The notes beneath the pieces are model-generated. The model was not told the DNA's origin and searched no databases. It saw only the letters and a program-made list of their open reading frames with translations. A stretch of 64,000 nt of DNA, from assembly GCA_900550385.1 (NCBI GenBank), contig URRZ01000001.1, positions 27,547 to 91,546 of the forward strand. Reading direction: 5' to 3'. The translations under genes and the position numbers were made by a program. Numbering within the stretch: position 1 is the stretch's first letter; each line of letters opens with the position of its first letter. Below, piece after piece: positions 1-9,132 of the stretch. The DNA comes from an uncultured Coriobacteriaceae bacterium. Lineage in GTDB: Bacteria; Actinomycetota; Coriobacteriia; Coriobacteriales; Eggerthellaceae.

Positions 1-1
1 C

Positions 2-172
2 GACACGCTGGCCCTGCGTTTGCAGACCGCGCTGTCCGCGGCGCGGCGCTCGAAGCCGGCGCGCGTCGCCGTCGAGCTTCCCGGGAAGATGTGGGAGGAC
101 GCCGGCGAGGGCCGCTCGGCGCAGCATTTCGCCATCACGCTGCTCGACGCGCTGTGCTCGGCGCTTTCCTAG
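2..172 (+). CDS. C-terminal fragment of an unidentified protein
   Basis: An open frame enters from the left edge of the window and stops at TAG 170-172, giving the last 56 residues of a protein whose start lies outside. The tail contains VAVELPGKMWEDAGEG and ends FAITLLDALCSALS, an amphipathic helix-like end. Codon use is typical of the surrounding genes and a gene-sized gap follows the stop, so it is probably a real C-terminus. I do not recognise the family and give it no function. Confidence 0.6.
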   Translation, partial: DTLALRLQTALSAARRSKPARVAVELPGKMWEDAGEGRSAQHFAITLLDALCSALS

Positions 173-294
173 GATCCGCAGCTTTCCGTCCCGGTTTCCC
201 GGGGTTTCTTTCGCCTCGGTGACGGATGCGCCGCGTTCCGCCGGCGTGCGGCTATACTGCAATGCAACGAGCAAACGAGGACAAGGGGTGCCCA

Positions 295-981
295 ATGTCG
301 GAGGATATGAACAGGACGGGATCTCAGCAGGAAACGCCCGCCGGCCCGGATGCGGGGCAGGCGGCTGCGGGGCAGGGCCCCGTCGAGCCCGATGCGCCCC
401 AGCAGCCGGCGCAGCCCTACGCGCAGCAGCCGCAGCAATCCGCCCAGCCGTGGGCGCAGCAGCCCGGCCAACCCTACGGCCAGCAGCCGGCCCAGCCTGC
501 TCAGCCCTACGGCCAGCAACCCGTCCAACCCGGACAGCCCTACGGGCAGGTGCCCGGGCAGCCTTACGCCCCCCAGCAGCCCGGCCAGCCGTGGGGCCAG
601 CAGCCGCAGCAGCCCTACATGCCCCAGCAGCATTACGGCGCCCAGCCCGATCCCCGTTACGGTGCACCTGCCGGCACGCCGCCCTACCAGCAGCCCGTCC
701 AGCAGATGCAGGGGGCGCCTGCTCCCCTGACGCAGCTCACGGGCGGCATGAAGGCGGCATGGGCCGCCGTCGGCCTGCTCGGAGGCGTGACCGGCGTCAT
801 CCTCGCTTGGCTGATCAATGTCGACAAAGCCCCCCAGATCAAGAACGAGGCGCTGAAATGGTGCTTCGTCGGTTTGGCCCTGAACATCGTCGCGAGCATC
901 ATCTACGTGTGGGTGATCGTCTCCGGGATGGCGGGGCTTGCGGGAACGGGAGCCTCGACCTCCTCGACGTTCGTCTGGTAG
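295..981 (+). CDS. Pro/Gln/Tyr-rich membrane protein with two C-terminal helices
   Basis: A 228-residue protein. ATG 295 was chosen over the upstream in-frame ATG at 226 because a purine-rich AAGGGG lies just before it and the extra 23 residues look non-coding. Residues about 10-150 are low complexity, with repeated QPYGQQP/QPWGQQP-like units. The C-terminal third has two hydrophobic segments, one around [18 protein letters not shown] and one around [19 protein letters not shown]. This architecture is common in actinobacterial DUF4190- or CcmD-like small membrane proteins of unknown role. The Pro-rich part is probably cytoplasmic and flexible. A TATACT hexamer at about 253-258 may be its -10 box. 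No specific function can be assigned. Confidence 0.75.
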   Translation: MSEDMNRTGSQQETPAGPDAGQAAAGQGPVEPDAPQQPAQPYAQQPQQSAQPWAQQPGQPYGQQPAQPAQPYGQQPVQPGQPYGQVPGQPYAPQQPGQPWGQQPQQPYMPQQHYGAQPDPRYGAPAGTPPYQQPVQQMQGAPAPLTQLTGGMKAAWAAVGLLGGVTGVILAWLINVDKAPQIKNEALKWCFVGLALNIVASIIYVWVIVSGMAGLAGTGASTSSTFVW

Positions 982-1089
982 GGTCGCGCCCGCCGCGCCC
1001 GCGCGGTTCCCTTCTCGTTTTGGAAACACGGCGGTGATAGAATCGGTGGCGTTCAGCGCGAACGGCAGACCAAGCGGCAAGGAGCGGAA

Positions 1090-2385
1090 ATGACGCGTCC
1101 CATGACCATGGCGGAGAAGATCCTCGCCGCCCATGCCCACCTCGACGAGGTGGAGCCGGGCCAGCTTGTCGAATGCGACGTCGATGCGGTGCTCGCCAAC
1201 GACGTGACGGCGCCCATCGCGATACGCGAGTTCGGCAGGATAGGCGTGGGGAAGGTGTTCGATCCGGAAAAGATCGTCCTCGTCCCCGACCATTACGTTC
1301 CCAACAAGGACATCAAAAGCGCCCAGCAGGCGAAGCTCGTGCGCGATTTCGCCCACGAGCAGGGCATCTCGCACTACTACGAGGTGGGCTGCATGGGCGT
1401 GGAGCATGCGCTGCTTCCCGAACAGGGCGTCGTCGGGGCGGGCGATCTGATCATCGGCGCCGATAGCCACACCTGCACCTACGGCGCGCTGGGCGCTTTC
1501 GCCACCGGCGTGGGGTCGACCGACGCTGGGGTCGGCTTCGCCACAGGCAAGGCGTGGTTCAAGGTTCCCGAGACCGTGCGGTTCGAGGTGGAGGGTAAGC
1601 TCGCGCCCGGCGTCACCGGCAAGGACGTCATCCTGCACATCATAGGATCGATCGGCGTCGACGGGGCGCTGTACCAGGCGATGGAGTTCGCCGGCAGCGC
1701 GGTGCGCGCCATGCAGATGGACGAGCGCCTGACCATGTGCAACATGGCGGTGGAAGCCGGCGCGAAGACCGGCTTGATCGAAGTCGACGAAACCACCCGC
1801 GGCTTCCTGAAGGGGCGGGCGGAGCGCCCTTGGACCGAGTACCGCAGCGACCCCGATGCGGCGTACGCCGCGGTGCATCGGATCGACGCGGCCGGCATCC
1901 GGCCGATGGTGGCGTTCCCCCACCTGCCCTCCAACACCCGGCCCGCCGCCGAGGCGCGCGATGTCGCCATCGACCAGGTGGTCATCGGCAGCTGCACGAA
2001 CGGGCGCCTCGCCGACATGCGCCAGGCGGCGGCGGTGCTGCGCGGGCGCAAGGTGGCCCCCGGCATCCGCTGCATCGTGATCCCCGCCACCCAGCAGGTG
2101 TACCGGAAGTGCATCGAGGAAGGGCTCATGGAGGTCTTCATCGATGCGAACTGCGCGGTGTCGACGCCCACCTGCGGCCCGTGCCTGGGCGGGCACATGG
2201 GCATCCTCGCCGAAGGCGAGCGTGCCGTTTCCACCACCAACCGCAACTTCGTCGGTCGCATGGGGCATCCGAACAGCGAGGTGTACCTGGCATCGCCCGC
2301 GGTCGCCGCCGCCAGCGCGGTGCTGGGGCATATCGGGCTGCCCGACGATCTCGAGCCGGTTGCGGGCGCCGGCGCGGCGGAATAG
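1090..2385 (+). CDS. leuC: 3-isopropylmalate dehydratase large subunit
   Basis: A 431-residue aconitase-superfamily protein that, with LeuD, isomerises 2-isopropylmalate to 3-isopropylmalate in leucine synthesis. The three ligands of the catalytic [4Fe-4S] cluster are visible as C302 in GSCTNG and C362/C365 in TPTCGPC. The substrate-site motif [13 protein letters not shown] is present. The length of about 430 matches the shorter LeuC/HacA-type subfamily rather than the ~470-residue proteobacterial form, so a homoaconitase-like activity cannot be excluded from sequence alone. ATG 1090 follows AAGGAG with a 5-base spacer. leuD starts 19 bases downstream, so the two are co-transcribed. Confidence 0.96.
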   Translation: MTRPMTMAEKILAAHAHLDEVEPGQLVECDVDAVLANDVTAPIAIREFGRIGVGKVFDPEKIVLVPDHYVPNKDIKSAQQAKLVRDFAHEQGISHYYEVGCMGVEHALLPEQGVVGAGDLIIGADSHTCTYGALGAFATGVGSTDAGVGFATGKAWFKVPETVRFEVEGKLAPGVTGKDVILHIIGSIGVDGALYQAMEFAGSAVRAMQMDERLTMCNMAVEAGAKTGLIEVDETTRGFLKGRAERPWTEYRSDPDAAYAAVHRIDAAGIRPMVAFPHLPSNTRPAAEARDVAIDQVVIGSCTNGRLADMRQAAAVLRGRKVAPGIRCIVIPATQQVYRKCIEEGLMEVFIDANCAVSTPTCGPCLGGHMGILAEGERAVSTTNRNFVGRMGHPNSEVYLASPAVAAASAVLGHIGLPDDLEPVAGAGAAE

Positions 2386-2404
2386 CGGAACAGGAGGCGA
2401 TCCC

Positions 2405-2899
2405 ATGGAATTCAAGGGCCGCGCGCATCGCTACGGGCGCGACGTCGACACCGATGTCATCATCCCGGCACGCTATCTGAACACCTCCGACCCCGCCGAG
2501 TTGGCGAAGCATTGCCTGGAGGATCTGGACCCGTCGTTCGTGGAGAACGTGGAGCCGGGCGACATCGTCGTCGCGGAGGAGAACTTCGGCTGCGGCTCGT
2601 CGCGCGAGCACGCGCCCATCGCGCTGAAGGCGGCGGGCATCGACGTCGTCATCGCCAAGAGCTTCGCCCGCATCTTCTACCGCAACTCGATCAACACGGG
2701 GCTGGCGATCATGGAGTGCCCGGAGGCGGTCGACGCCATCCGATCGGGCGATGCGGTGCGCGTCGACGCCGACAAGGGGCTCATCGTCGACGAGACCCGC
2801 GGCGAGACGTTCCGCGCGCAGCCGTTCCCGCCCTTCATCCGCGAGATCATCGAAGCGGGCGGCCTGGTGAACCGCTGGAAGGCGAAGCTGGGGCGCTAG
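2405..2899 (+). CDS. leuD: 3-isopropylmalate dehydratase small subunit
   Basis: A 164-residue swivelling domain that completes the active site of the LeuCD heterodimer. The diagnostic loop GCGSSREHAP is present, preceded by DTDVIIPARYL near the N-terminus; the HacB/LeuD2-type length agrees with the short LeuC partner. ATG 2405 has AGGAGG about eight bases upstream and begins 19 bases after the leuC stop. leuB is not next to it: two genes on the other strand intervene, and leuA is not in the window. Confidence 0.96.
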   Translation: MEFKGRAHRYGRDVDTDVIIPARYLNTSDPAELAKHCLEDLDPSFVENVEPGDIVVAEENFGCGSSREHAPIALKAAGIDVVIAKSFARIFYRNSINTGLAIMECPEAVDAIRSGDAVRVDADKGLIVDETRGETFRAQPFPPFIREIIEAGGLVNRWKAKLGR

Positions 2900-2931
2900 C
2901 TTCGCGCGGAAATGGCGGGCGTCTGCGGGAT

Positions 2932-2960
2932 GGGCGCTCCGCGCGATGGGTGGAGCGCCC
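2932..2960. terminator. hairpin between convergent leuD and membrane-protein gene
   Basis: GGGCGCTCC (2932-2940) and GGAGCGCCC (2952-2960) form a perfect 9-bp stem with an 11-base loop in the gap between leuD and the convergent gene ending at 3010. No T-run follows on either strand, so it is either a T-less terminator or simply a structured spacer. Confidence 0.4.
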
Positions 2961-3009
2961 GCGGGTGCTTGCGATGCGACGCTCCGATCGGGGCACGGTG
3001 CCGCTTCGG

Positions 3010-5049
3010 CTAGTCGAGCGCGGTGATGCGGTAGAAGCGCATATCGCCTTCGCTGAGCAGCAGCTCGAACCCGGGCGTCTCGGGCGTCACCGCGTCGAAC
3101 CCCTTCCAGCTATCCGGATCGTAACGCGTTGTGTCGAGGGTGGGGTCGTTTCCCGAAGGATCGTCCAGCATGATGACGTAGCGCGTCCCCGTATTCTCCA
3201 GCGCGCGACGAACCCCGTCGTCGGAGGCGACGTCTGCGAGGCCCATGCGGATAGCAGCGTTGTCCTGGGAGGGGAAGGAGTTGCCGCCATTGCTGTTATT
3301 GGTGCGGCGGAACAGCGTGGGCATGCCGTCGGTTCCGTAGCACCAGGCGGTTCCGTCGGCGGGCTTGTTCGCCGCCAGCGTGCCATCCTCCATCATCTGC
3401 ATTGCCTGCTTCACGAATGCACGCTCCTCTGCGGTGTACACGGAATCCCAGGAATACAGGTCCTCCACCTGCTGCCGCATGGCGGGCAGCCCCGCTTGGA
3501 TGGTCAGATCGCCCATCTTCACGACGATGGGATTGGCGAAAAGGCTGGTGGCGAGCAGCGTCGCGAGGGCGCCCGCCGTCAAGATCCTCCGCGCTCTCCC
3601 ATGCTGTCCCAGTTGGGGGATGCGTTTCAGCGCGGATGCTGCAAGCTGCGCTAGCCATGCGAATCCGAATGCAGCCAGGGGGATGGCGAACAGTGCGTTC
3701 ATCGCGGCGGTGCGGTAGAGATCCGAGTACCAGAAACCGCTTAGCAGCTGCAGGAGAAATCCTTCTGCCGACACGTTCGCCACATAGATCGCCAGCGTAA
3801 GCGCGTAGGCGATGGAGAACCACAGGTAGCGCCGCTCCCGCAGTGTCGCGATGACGCCAAGGAGCACCAGCACGGATAACCCCGGCTGGATGCCTCCCCA
3901 TTTCGCGTACATGAACGACAGCGCCGAGAACACCGCTTCGGGCAGCGAGAGCGTCGCCTGCCAATCCCCGTATGTGACCACGTTGCGCAGGGGCGGCGCG
4001 AAGAACAGCGCCATCCACAGAAGGCAGGCTCCTACGATCAGGCCGAGGCCGAGGCCGACGGTTCGCGGGGTCACCGTGGCGCGCTGCGCTTGCGGGCTGC
4101 GGAAGATGCGGCACAGGCCGTAGCATGCCATCCCGATGCCGCAGACGAACGCGCCGTTGGGGTGGCCCATTGCCACCGCGACGAGCCCTATCGCGGTTCC
4201 TGCGGCGATCTTCGCGCGGTTTTGCGCCCCTTTCGCCTCGATTGCGCCGACGAACAGCGCCAAAACGGCGGGGACGAGCGCATAGGACAGCAGGTTGGGA
4301 AAAAGCTGTCCCCTTGTGAGGAAGCCCCATGGGAAAATGGCGAACGCCAAGGTGAACAGGCTTCCGGCGAGCACCACGCCCTGTTTTTCCGGAGCCGCCG
4401 TGCTCAGCAAGAGGTGCATTCCCAAAGGGAGCACCGCGCAGCAGGTCGCCAACGTGAGCGCGTTGGTCGCGGTGTCGACGCTGTCGCCGACGGCGGATGC
4501 GGCGATGGCGGCGACGATGTGCCAAGCGGCGGGGTAGAATGCCCCTTCCGTCCCTTCGGCGAGGAAGGGTCCGCAGTTCAGGATGGAGTAGGTTCCCGAA
4601 TCCAAGAAGGCGCGCACTAGCGAAAGGTGCGCCGTGGTGTCGTATTTCCGGGCGAACGAATCGGGGCCGTCGATGGCGGTGAGGAACATCGTCGCGCACA
4701 CGACGAGCGCGACCGCAACGTAGAGGGCCTGTTCATGCCAAACCGATTTTCCCGACAAGGGGAGGACATCCGTGTCGCCGTTCGCCGCGACGCCCTTGCG
4801 GCGCGCGCTCCGGCATGCCGCGTACACGACGAGGGCTATAACCAGCTCCGCCGCAAGCAGCGTCAGAGCGGGGCAGGCTACGCCCGCCGCCGCGAGGGCG
4901 ATGCCGATGACGACGATCAAGGGGATGCTTGATGCAGGAGCCGCTGCGAGAGCGGCGGCAGGCGCGAAGTTCAAAGCGCGGCCGATGAGGTAGCCCGGCG
5001 CGTAGAGTGCGATTGCGACGACGAGGAATGCGAGGGCGAATTCCGCCAT
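3010..5049 (-). CDS. polytopic membrane protein, DUF6541-like (copy 1)
   Basis: A 679-residue protein with an N-terminal helix (ALAFLVVAIALYAPGYLIG) and roughly a dozen further hydrophobic segments, then a soluble C-terminal tail of about 170 residues. It contains a conserved-looking YDTTAHLSLVRAFLDSGTYS and FYPAAWHIVAA region also found in the neighbour at 5215-7245, so the two are paralogues. The layout (D-x2-H loop after an early helix, GT-C-like multi-helix core) resembles actinobacterial DUF6541 membrane proteins suspected to act in cell-envelope glycan assembly; that family call is from memory. Start 5049 was preferred over 5091 because it aligns with the paralogue's start and has GGAG just upstream. 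Confidence 0.75.
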   Translation of the reverse strand: MAEFALAFLVVAIALYAPGYLIGRALNFAPAAALAAAPASSIPLIVVIGIALAAAGVACPALTLLAAELVIALVVYAACRSARRKGVAANGDTDVLPLSGKSVWHEQALYVAVALVVCATMFLTAIDGPDSFARKYDTTAHLSLVRAFLDSGTYSILNCGPFLAEGTEGAFYPAAWHIVAAIAASAVGDSVDTATNALTLATCCAVLPLGMHLLLSTAAPEKQGVVLAGSLFTLAFAIFPWGFLTRGQLFPNLLSYALVPAVLALFVGAIEAKGAQNRAKIAAGTAIGLVAVAMGHPNGAFVCGIGMACYGLCRIFRSPQAQRATVTPRTVGLGLGLIVGACLLWMALFFAPPLRNVVTYGDWQATLSLPEAVFSALSFMYAKWGGIQPGLSVLVLLGVIATLRERRYLWFSIAYALTLAIYVANVSAEGFLLQLLSGFWYSDLYRTAAMNALFAIPLAAFGFAWLAQLAASALKRIPQLGQHGRARRILTAGALATLLATSLFANPIVVKMGDLTIQAGLPAMRQQVEDLYSWDSVYTAEERAFVKQAMQMMEDGTLAANKPADGTAWCYGTDGMPTLFRRTNNSNGGNSFPSQDNAAIRMGLADVASDDGVRRALENTGTRYVIMLDDPSGNDPTLDTTRYDPDSWKGFDAVTPETPGFELLLSEGDMRFYRITALD

Positions 5050-5214
5050 AATGCTCCAATCGATTGCCGATGCCGCTATGCGGCGATTCACCGTTGCCGT
5101 TGCAAGTATAGGGCATCGCCCGGGGCGCGATTCGAAGGAGCGGCGGGATGGATGCCGAACGCGGCACGTGGGTCCATGCCGTCTCCGCCCCGCGTTCGTC
5201 CGACATCGGTGGGG

Positions 5215-7245
5215 TTAGGACTCCTCGATCGCCTCGATCTCGTAGAGGCGCATGTCGCCTTCGCTGAGGATGAGCTCGAAACCCGGCGTCTCCGGGGTGA
5301 TCGACTCGATGCCCGCCCAGTTTTCGGCCTTGTAGCGTTTCTCGTCGGATCTTGTGGGGTTGTCGCTTGAAAGGTCATCGAGTATTAGCAGGTAACGGGC
5401 GTCGAGCTCGCGCAGCGTCTGCTGCACCTCCTGGTCGGTGGCGACTTGGTTCAGCTTCGTTCGTATAAGGGCCGCTTCCTCGCCGTCCGCCCGCGCCCCG
5501 GTGTTGGACGAGCGCCGGTAATACGTGTTGATGCCTTCGACGCCGTAGCTCCAGCAGCTCCCGTCGCTCGGCACGTTGATGACGAGCGCGTCCTCGGGCA
5601 GCACCTCGTCCATGATCTTTCGAATGAACTCGTCCTCCTCGGCGGTGAGGCCGTTCTCCCACGAGTAGCGCGTGCCTATCTGGTGGTTTATGCTCGACAG
5701 GCTCAGATAGACCTGCCTATCCCGGTAATCGACGTGGATGGGGGTGAACTGGAGCAGCGCGAAAACGATCGTGACGATGACGCCGATCGCCCCTGCATAC
5801 CATGCTGTCGATTTGCCGGGCTTCTTCCGCGCGAGCGCCCTCCTCATCCATGCGGCGATCCATGCCAGGCCAAGCGATGCCACGGGGATCGCGAAAAGCG
5901 CGCACATGGCTCCGGTGCGGTTGTAATCGGTGTACCAGAAGCCGATGAGGAGCTGCTTGACGGGGCTGTCGGTCGAAGTGCCGATGATGTGGGCGACGAG
6001 CGCGACGAGGTAGACGACCGTCAGCCAGAGGTAGCGCCGATCCCGCAGCGTCTTCACGATGCCGACTACCGTGAACAGCGTGAGCAGGGGCTGCACGCCC
6101 TGGCGAACGGAGAACATGAAGAAGGGGCTGCTCGCCAGCGCCTCGAAGGGCGAAAGCGATGCCTCCCACGTGTAGTTCACCACCGACTGCAAAAACGGCA
6201 TGTTGTACATCACCACCCAGAGGGCGCAGGCGGACGCGAATAGGGCGACGGCGGCAACGACCCTGCCGGCGGAGATTCTCGGCTTGTCCTCGTCAGGGGC
6301 GAAGAACAGGCGGCTTACGGCGTAGGCTACGATGAGGATGCCGAGCGTGAACACCCCGTTGGGCTGCGTGAGGGCGATGCTTACGAATCCGAGCAGCACG
6401 GCCGCCGCAAGCTTCATCTTGTCCGCCGACCGCGTTGCGTCGGGGATGCCGGCGAACGCTGCGAGGACGGCCGGTACGAAGATGAACGCGGCCATGTTCG
6501 GCAGCAGCTGGCCCCACACGACGAAACCCCAGGGGAAGCCGCAGAACGCGAGGACGAGGATCGACCCGGCGATAATCACGGGCTTGTCGCGGCGGAAGAC
6601 CTTCTCGAACAGGCACAGCATCCCCAAGGGGAACGCGAGCACGAGGAACACCGTGATGGAGGCGTTGAAGGAAAGGGCGACCGAGCCTCCGGTGATCGAG
6701 GCGAGCAGCGCGCAGACGACATGCCATGCCGCCGGATAGTACCCGGTGCTATCGAGGTTCTGGTCGAGGAACGAGCTGGTGTGCAGGGTCGAGAAAGTGC
6801 CGGTGTCCATGAAGCCCCGCGTCAGGGAAAGGTGGACGGTGCTGTCGTCGTTGCGCGAGAAGGAGTAGGGGCCGTCTATCCCCAAGAGGTACACGATGAG
6901 GAAAACCACCAGGGAGACGGCGACGTACAACGCGGCGATGCGCACCAGCTCGCGCGAGGCGAGGCGGGGTCGAAGGAGGTCGCTCGCGCCTTTGCCCGCG
7001 AACCTGCGCGCAACGAATGCGAGGAGGCTGAGCACGATCACGGAAAAGATGATCGCCCAAGGAGGGCAGGGCCTTGCGACCTCGTAGGCGACCACGCCCG
7101 CCACCGTGAACAGCATCATGGAGAAGACAGGGGCTATCGCCACGGAGGCGAACCGGCTGAAGGGGAACGAGCGTGCCAGAAGATAGCCGGGTATGTAGAG
7201 AAGCGCGATGCAGGCTAGGACGGCGAACAGGTATGCGAGCCACAT
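5215..7245 (-). CDS. polytopic membrane protein, DUF6541-like (copy 2)
   Basis: A 676-residue paralogue of the downstream gene on the same strand, beginning with helix LAYLFAVLACIALLYIPGYL. The same landmarks appear in the same order: a DDSTVHLSLTRGFMDTGTFS loop, a GYYPAAWHVVCA segment, and a C-terminal soluble domain ending SEGDMRLYEIEAIEES (the other copy ends SEGDMRFYRITALD). GAGGAG lies about seven bases before the ATG. The two copies are probably one transcript; the 165-base gap between them contains no gene. The tandem pair is likely an old duplication. Function is unknown; an envelope glycosyltransferase-like role is a guess. Confidence 0.77.
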   Translation of the reverse strand: MWLAYLFAVLACIALLYIPGYLLARSFPFSRFASVAIAPVFSMMLFTVAGVVAYEVARPCPPWAIIFSVIVLSLLAFVARRFAGKGASDLLRPRLASRELVRIAALYVAVSLVVFLIVYLLGIDGPYSFSRNDDSTVHLSLTRGFMDTGTFSTLHTSSFLDQNLDSTGYYPAAWHVVCALLASITGGSVALSFNASITVFLVLAFPLGMLCLFEKVFRRDKPVIIAGSILVLAFCGFPWGFVVWGQLLPNMAAFIFVPAVLAAFAGIPDATRSADKMKLAAAVLLGFVSIALTQPNGVFTLGILIVAYAVSRLFFAPDEDKPRISAGRVVAAVALFASACALWVVMYNMPFLQSVVNYTWEASLSPFEALASSPFFMFSVRQGVQPLLTLFTVVGIVKTLRDRRYLWLTVVYLVALVAHIIGTSTDSPVKQLLIGFWYTDYNRTGAMCALFAIPVASLGLAWIAAWMRRALARKKPGKSTAWYAGAIGVIVTIVFALLQFTPIHVDYRDRQVYLSLSSINHQIGTRYSWENGLTAEEDEFIRKIMDEVLPEDALVINVPSDGSCWSYGVEGINTYYRRSSNTGARADGEEAALIRTKLNQVATDQEVQQTLRELDARYLLILDDLSSDNPTRSDEKRYKAENWAGIESITPETPGFELILSEGDMRLYEIEAIEES

Positions 7246-7450
7246 GGCTTTCTCCTCGTCGGTAGTTTCGTTGGGTTGCTTTCGCAGTATGTGCCGTCGC
7301 GGCGGCGCGCTATGGCACTTCCGCTAGATTATAGCGTTGGGGCGGGAGTCCGCGCCGCATCGAAGGTTAACAGCGGATGACATCGCTCGTGCGCGGCGGC
7401 GTCGGGTGGAGCGCGTGCTAGTATTCCGCTAGCGAGCGAAAGGACACCCC

Positions 7451-8560
7451 ATGGCTGAAAGCTATCGTATCTGCCTTCTTCCCGGCGACGGCATCGGGCC
7501 CGAGATCATCGCCGAGGGGGTGAAGGTCCTGCAGGCGGCGGGGGAGCGGTTCGGCATCGGCTTCTCCTACGAGGAGGCGCTGATCGGCGGCGCCGCCATA
7601 GACGCGTGCGGCACGGCGCTGCCCGAGGCGACGCTCGACGCCGCGCTCGGCTGCGACGCGGTGCTGCTCGCGGCGGTGGGCGGCCCGAAATGGGACACGA
7701 CCGATCCCGCAAAACCTCGTCCCGAGCAGGGGCTCTTGGGCATACGGAAGCAGCTGGGGCTCTACACCAACCTGCGCCCGGTGCGGATCTTCCCGGCGCT
7801 GGCGGGTGCCTCCACGCTCAAGCCCGAGATCGTCGACGGCGTGGACATGATGATCGTGCGCGAGCTGACGGGCGGCCTGTACTTCGGCCGTCGCGAGCGC
7901 GTGTACGGCGAGCCGGGCTGCGCGGCGGGCGGCGCGCCCGGGCAGCGCGCCTTCGACACCATGGAGTACCGGGAGTACGAGGTCGAGCGCATCGCTCGCC
8001 AGGCGTTCGACGCCGCACGGAAGCGCCGCGGCAAGGTGACGAGCGTCGACAAGGCCAACGTGCTGGAGACCAGCCGCATGTGGCGCGAGGTGGTCCACCG
8101 CATCGGCGAACGGGATTACCCCGACGTGGAGCTGGAGGACTTGCTGGTGGACAACGCCGCCATGCAGCTGATCAGCCGCCCCGCCGATTTCGACGTCGTC
8201 GTGACCGAGAACATGTTCGGCGACATCCTCTCCGACGAGGCGGCGCAGATCACCGGGTCGCTGGGCATGCTGGCAAGCGCGAGCCTGGGCGACGGCACGG
8301 CGCTGTACGAGCCCAGCCACGGCAGCGCGCCCGACATCGCGGGGCGCGGCATCGCCAACCCGCTGGCGCAGATACTGTCCGTCGAGATGATGCTGCGCTA
8401 CAGCTTCGATGCGGCTGAGGCGGCGGATGCGGTGAGGCGTGCGGTCGAGGCCGTGCTCGACGACGGATGGCGGACGGCGGACATCCGCGACGCCTCGACG
8501 CCTGAGGGCCGCGTGGTGGGGACGGCGCGGATGGGCGACTTGGTCATCGAGCGCCTGTAG
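7451..8560 (+). CDS. leuB: 3-isopropylmalate dehydrogenase
   Basis: A 369-residue NAD-dependent decarboxylating dehydrogenase that makes 4-methyl-2-oxopentanoate from 3-isopropylmalate. Family landmarks are [11 protein letters not shown] at the N-terminus, [45 protein letters not shown] and the nucleotide-site motif [12 protein letters not shown]. Length is normal. AAAGGA precedes the ATG by six bases. It completes the leuC-leuD pathway encoded 4.5 kb upstream but is transcribed separately because two minus-strand genes lie between. leuA is absent here. Confidence 0.96.
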   Translation: MAESYRICLLPGDGIGPEIIAEGVKVLQAAGERFGIGFSYEEALIGGAAIDACGTALPEATLDAALGCDAVLLAAVGGPKWDTTDPAKPRPEQGLLGIRKQLGLYTNLRPVRIFPALAGASTLKPEIVDGVDMMIVRELTGGLYFGRRERVYGEPGCAAGGAPGQRAFDTMEYREYEVERIARQAFDAARKRRGKVTSVDKANVLETSRMWREVVHRIGERDYPDVELEDLLVDNAAMQLISRPADFDVVVTENMFGDILSDEAAQITGSLGMLASASLGDGTALYEPSHGSAPDIAGRGIANPLAQILSVEMMLRYSFDAAEAADAVRRAVEAVLDDGWRTADIRDASTPEGRVVGTARMGDLVIERL

Positions 8561-8604
8561 GTGTATCCTTGACGGAAAGGCGACGATGCTCGAGGAGGTG
8601 CGCG

Positions 8605-9078
8605 GTGGCCGATCGGACGATCGAAACGGGCGGTGCTGACGGCCGTCCGGCATCGGGCGCCGGCGCATGCCCCGGCCAACCGGCGCGCCGCCCCTGCTGC
8701 CGCAGGCGCGGAGGGGGCGGGGGGGCTTTGGTGGAGCCCGCCGCTTTGGCCGCGCTGCTCTCGGCGGGCGGCTACGGCTACGATATGAGGCGGACCATCC
8801 TGGAGATGTCCGACGGCAAGGTGGACGTGGATACCGGCGGCCTGTACCGCAGCCTGCGCAGGCTCGAGGACGAAGGCGCCGTCGCGTCGCGCTGGGTGGA
8901 GGACTGCTCCGGTCCGCGTCGACGCGAATACGAGCTCACCGAGACAGGCGTCGCGCTGGCGAGGCAATGGCTTTCGACCCTTCGCGAGCGCAAGCGCCTC
9001 GACGAACTGCTGGTCGAGCTGCTGGAATCGGGGCTATCGGCCTCGCAGGGAGACGGCGGCGGGCTTTCGGAAGGCTGA
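8605..9078 (+). CDS. PadR-family transcriptional regulator
   Basis: A 157-residue protein with a PadR winged-helix: SAGGYGYDMRRTILEMSDGKVDVDTGGLYRSLRRLEDEG is split by the usual Y-G-Y-E/D turn, and the wing reads VEDCSGPRRREYELTETG. GTG 8605 is chosen because AGGAGG ends six bases before it; the in-frame ATG at 8569 overlaps the leuB end with no site. About 40 residues before the DNA-binding domain are unusual, with CPGQPARRPCCRRRGGGGG, an Arg/Cys/Gly-rich stretch not typical of PadR. It is followed 54 bases later by the large TPR gene and may regulate it. Confidence 0.83.
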   Translation: MADRTIETGGADGRPASGAGACPGQPARRPCCRRRGGGGGALVEPAALAALLSAGGYGYDMRRTILEMSDGKVDVDTGGLYRSLRRLEDEGAVASRWVEDCSGPRRREYELTETGVALARQWLSTLRERKRLDELLVELLESGLSASQGDGGGLSEG

Positions 9079-9132
9079 CCGGCCGGCATGCCCCCAATCG
9101 ATCCGAATCCGATCCGCGCGAAGGAGGCGCCG

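Noticed and set aside
169..2415. 748-residue open frame on the minus strand
   Set aside because: It lies antisense to leuC, leuD and the 295 gene and has His/Arg/Ala/Gly-rich composition typical of GC-rich shadow frames.
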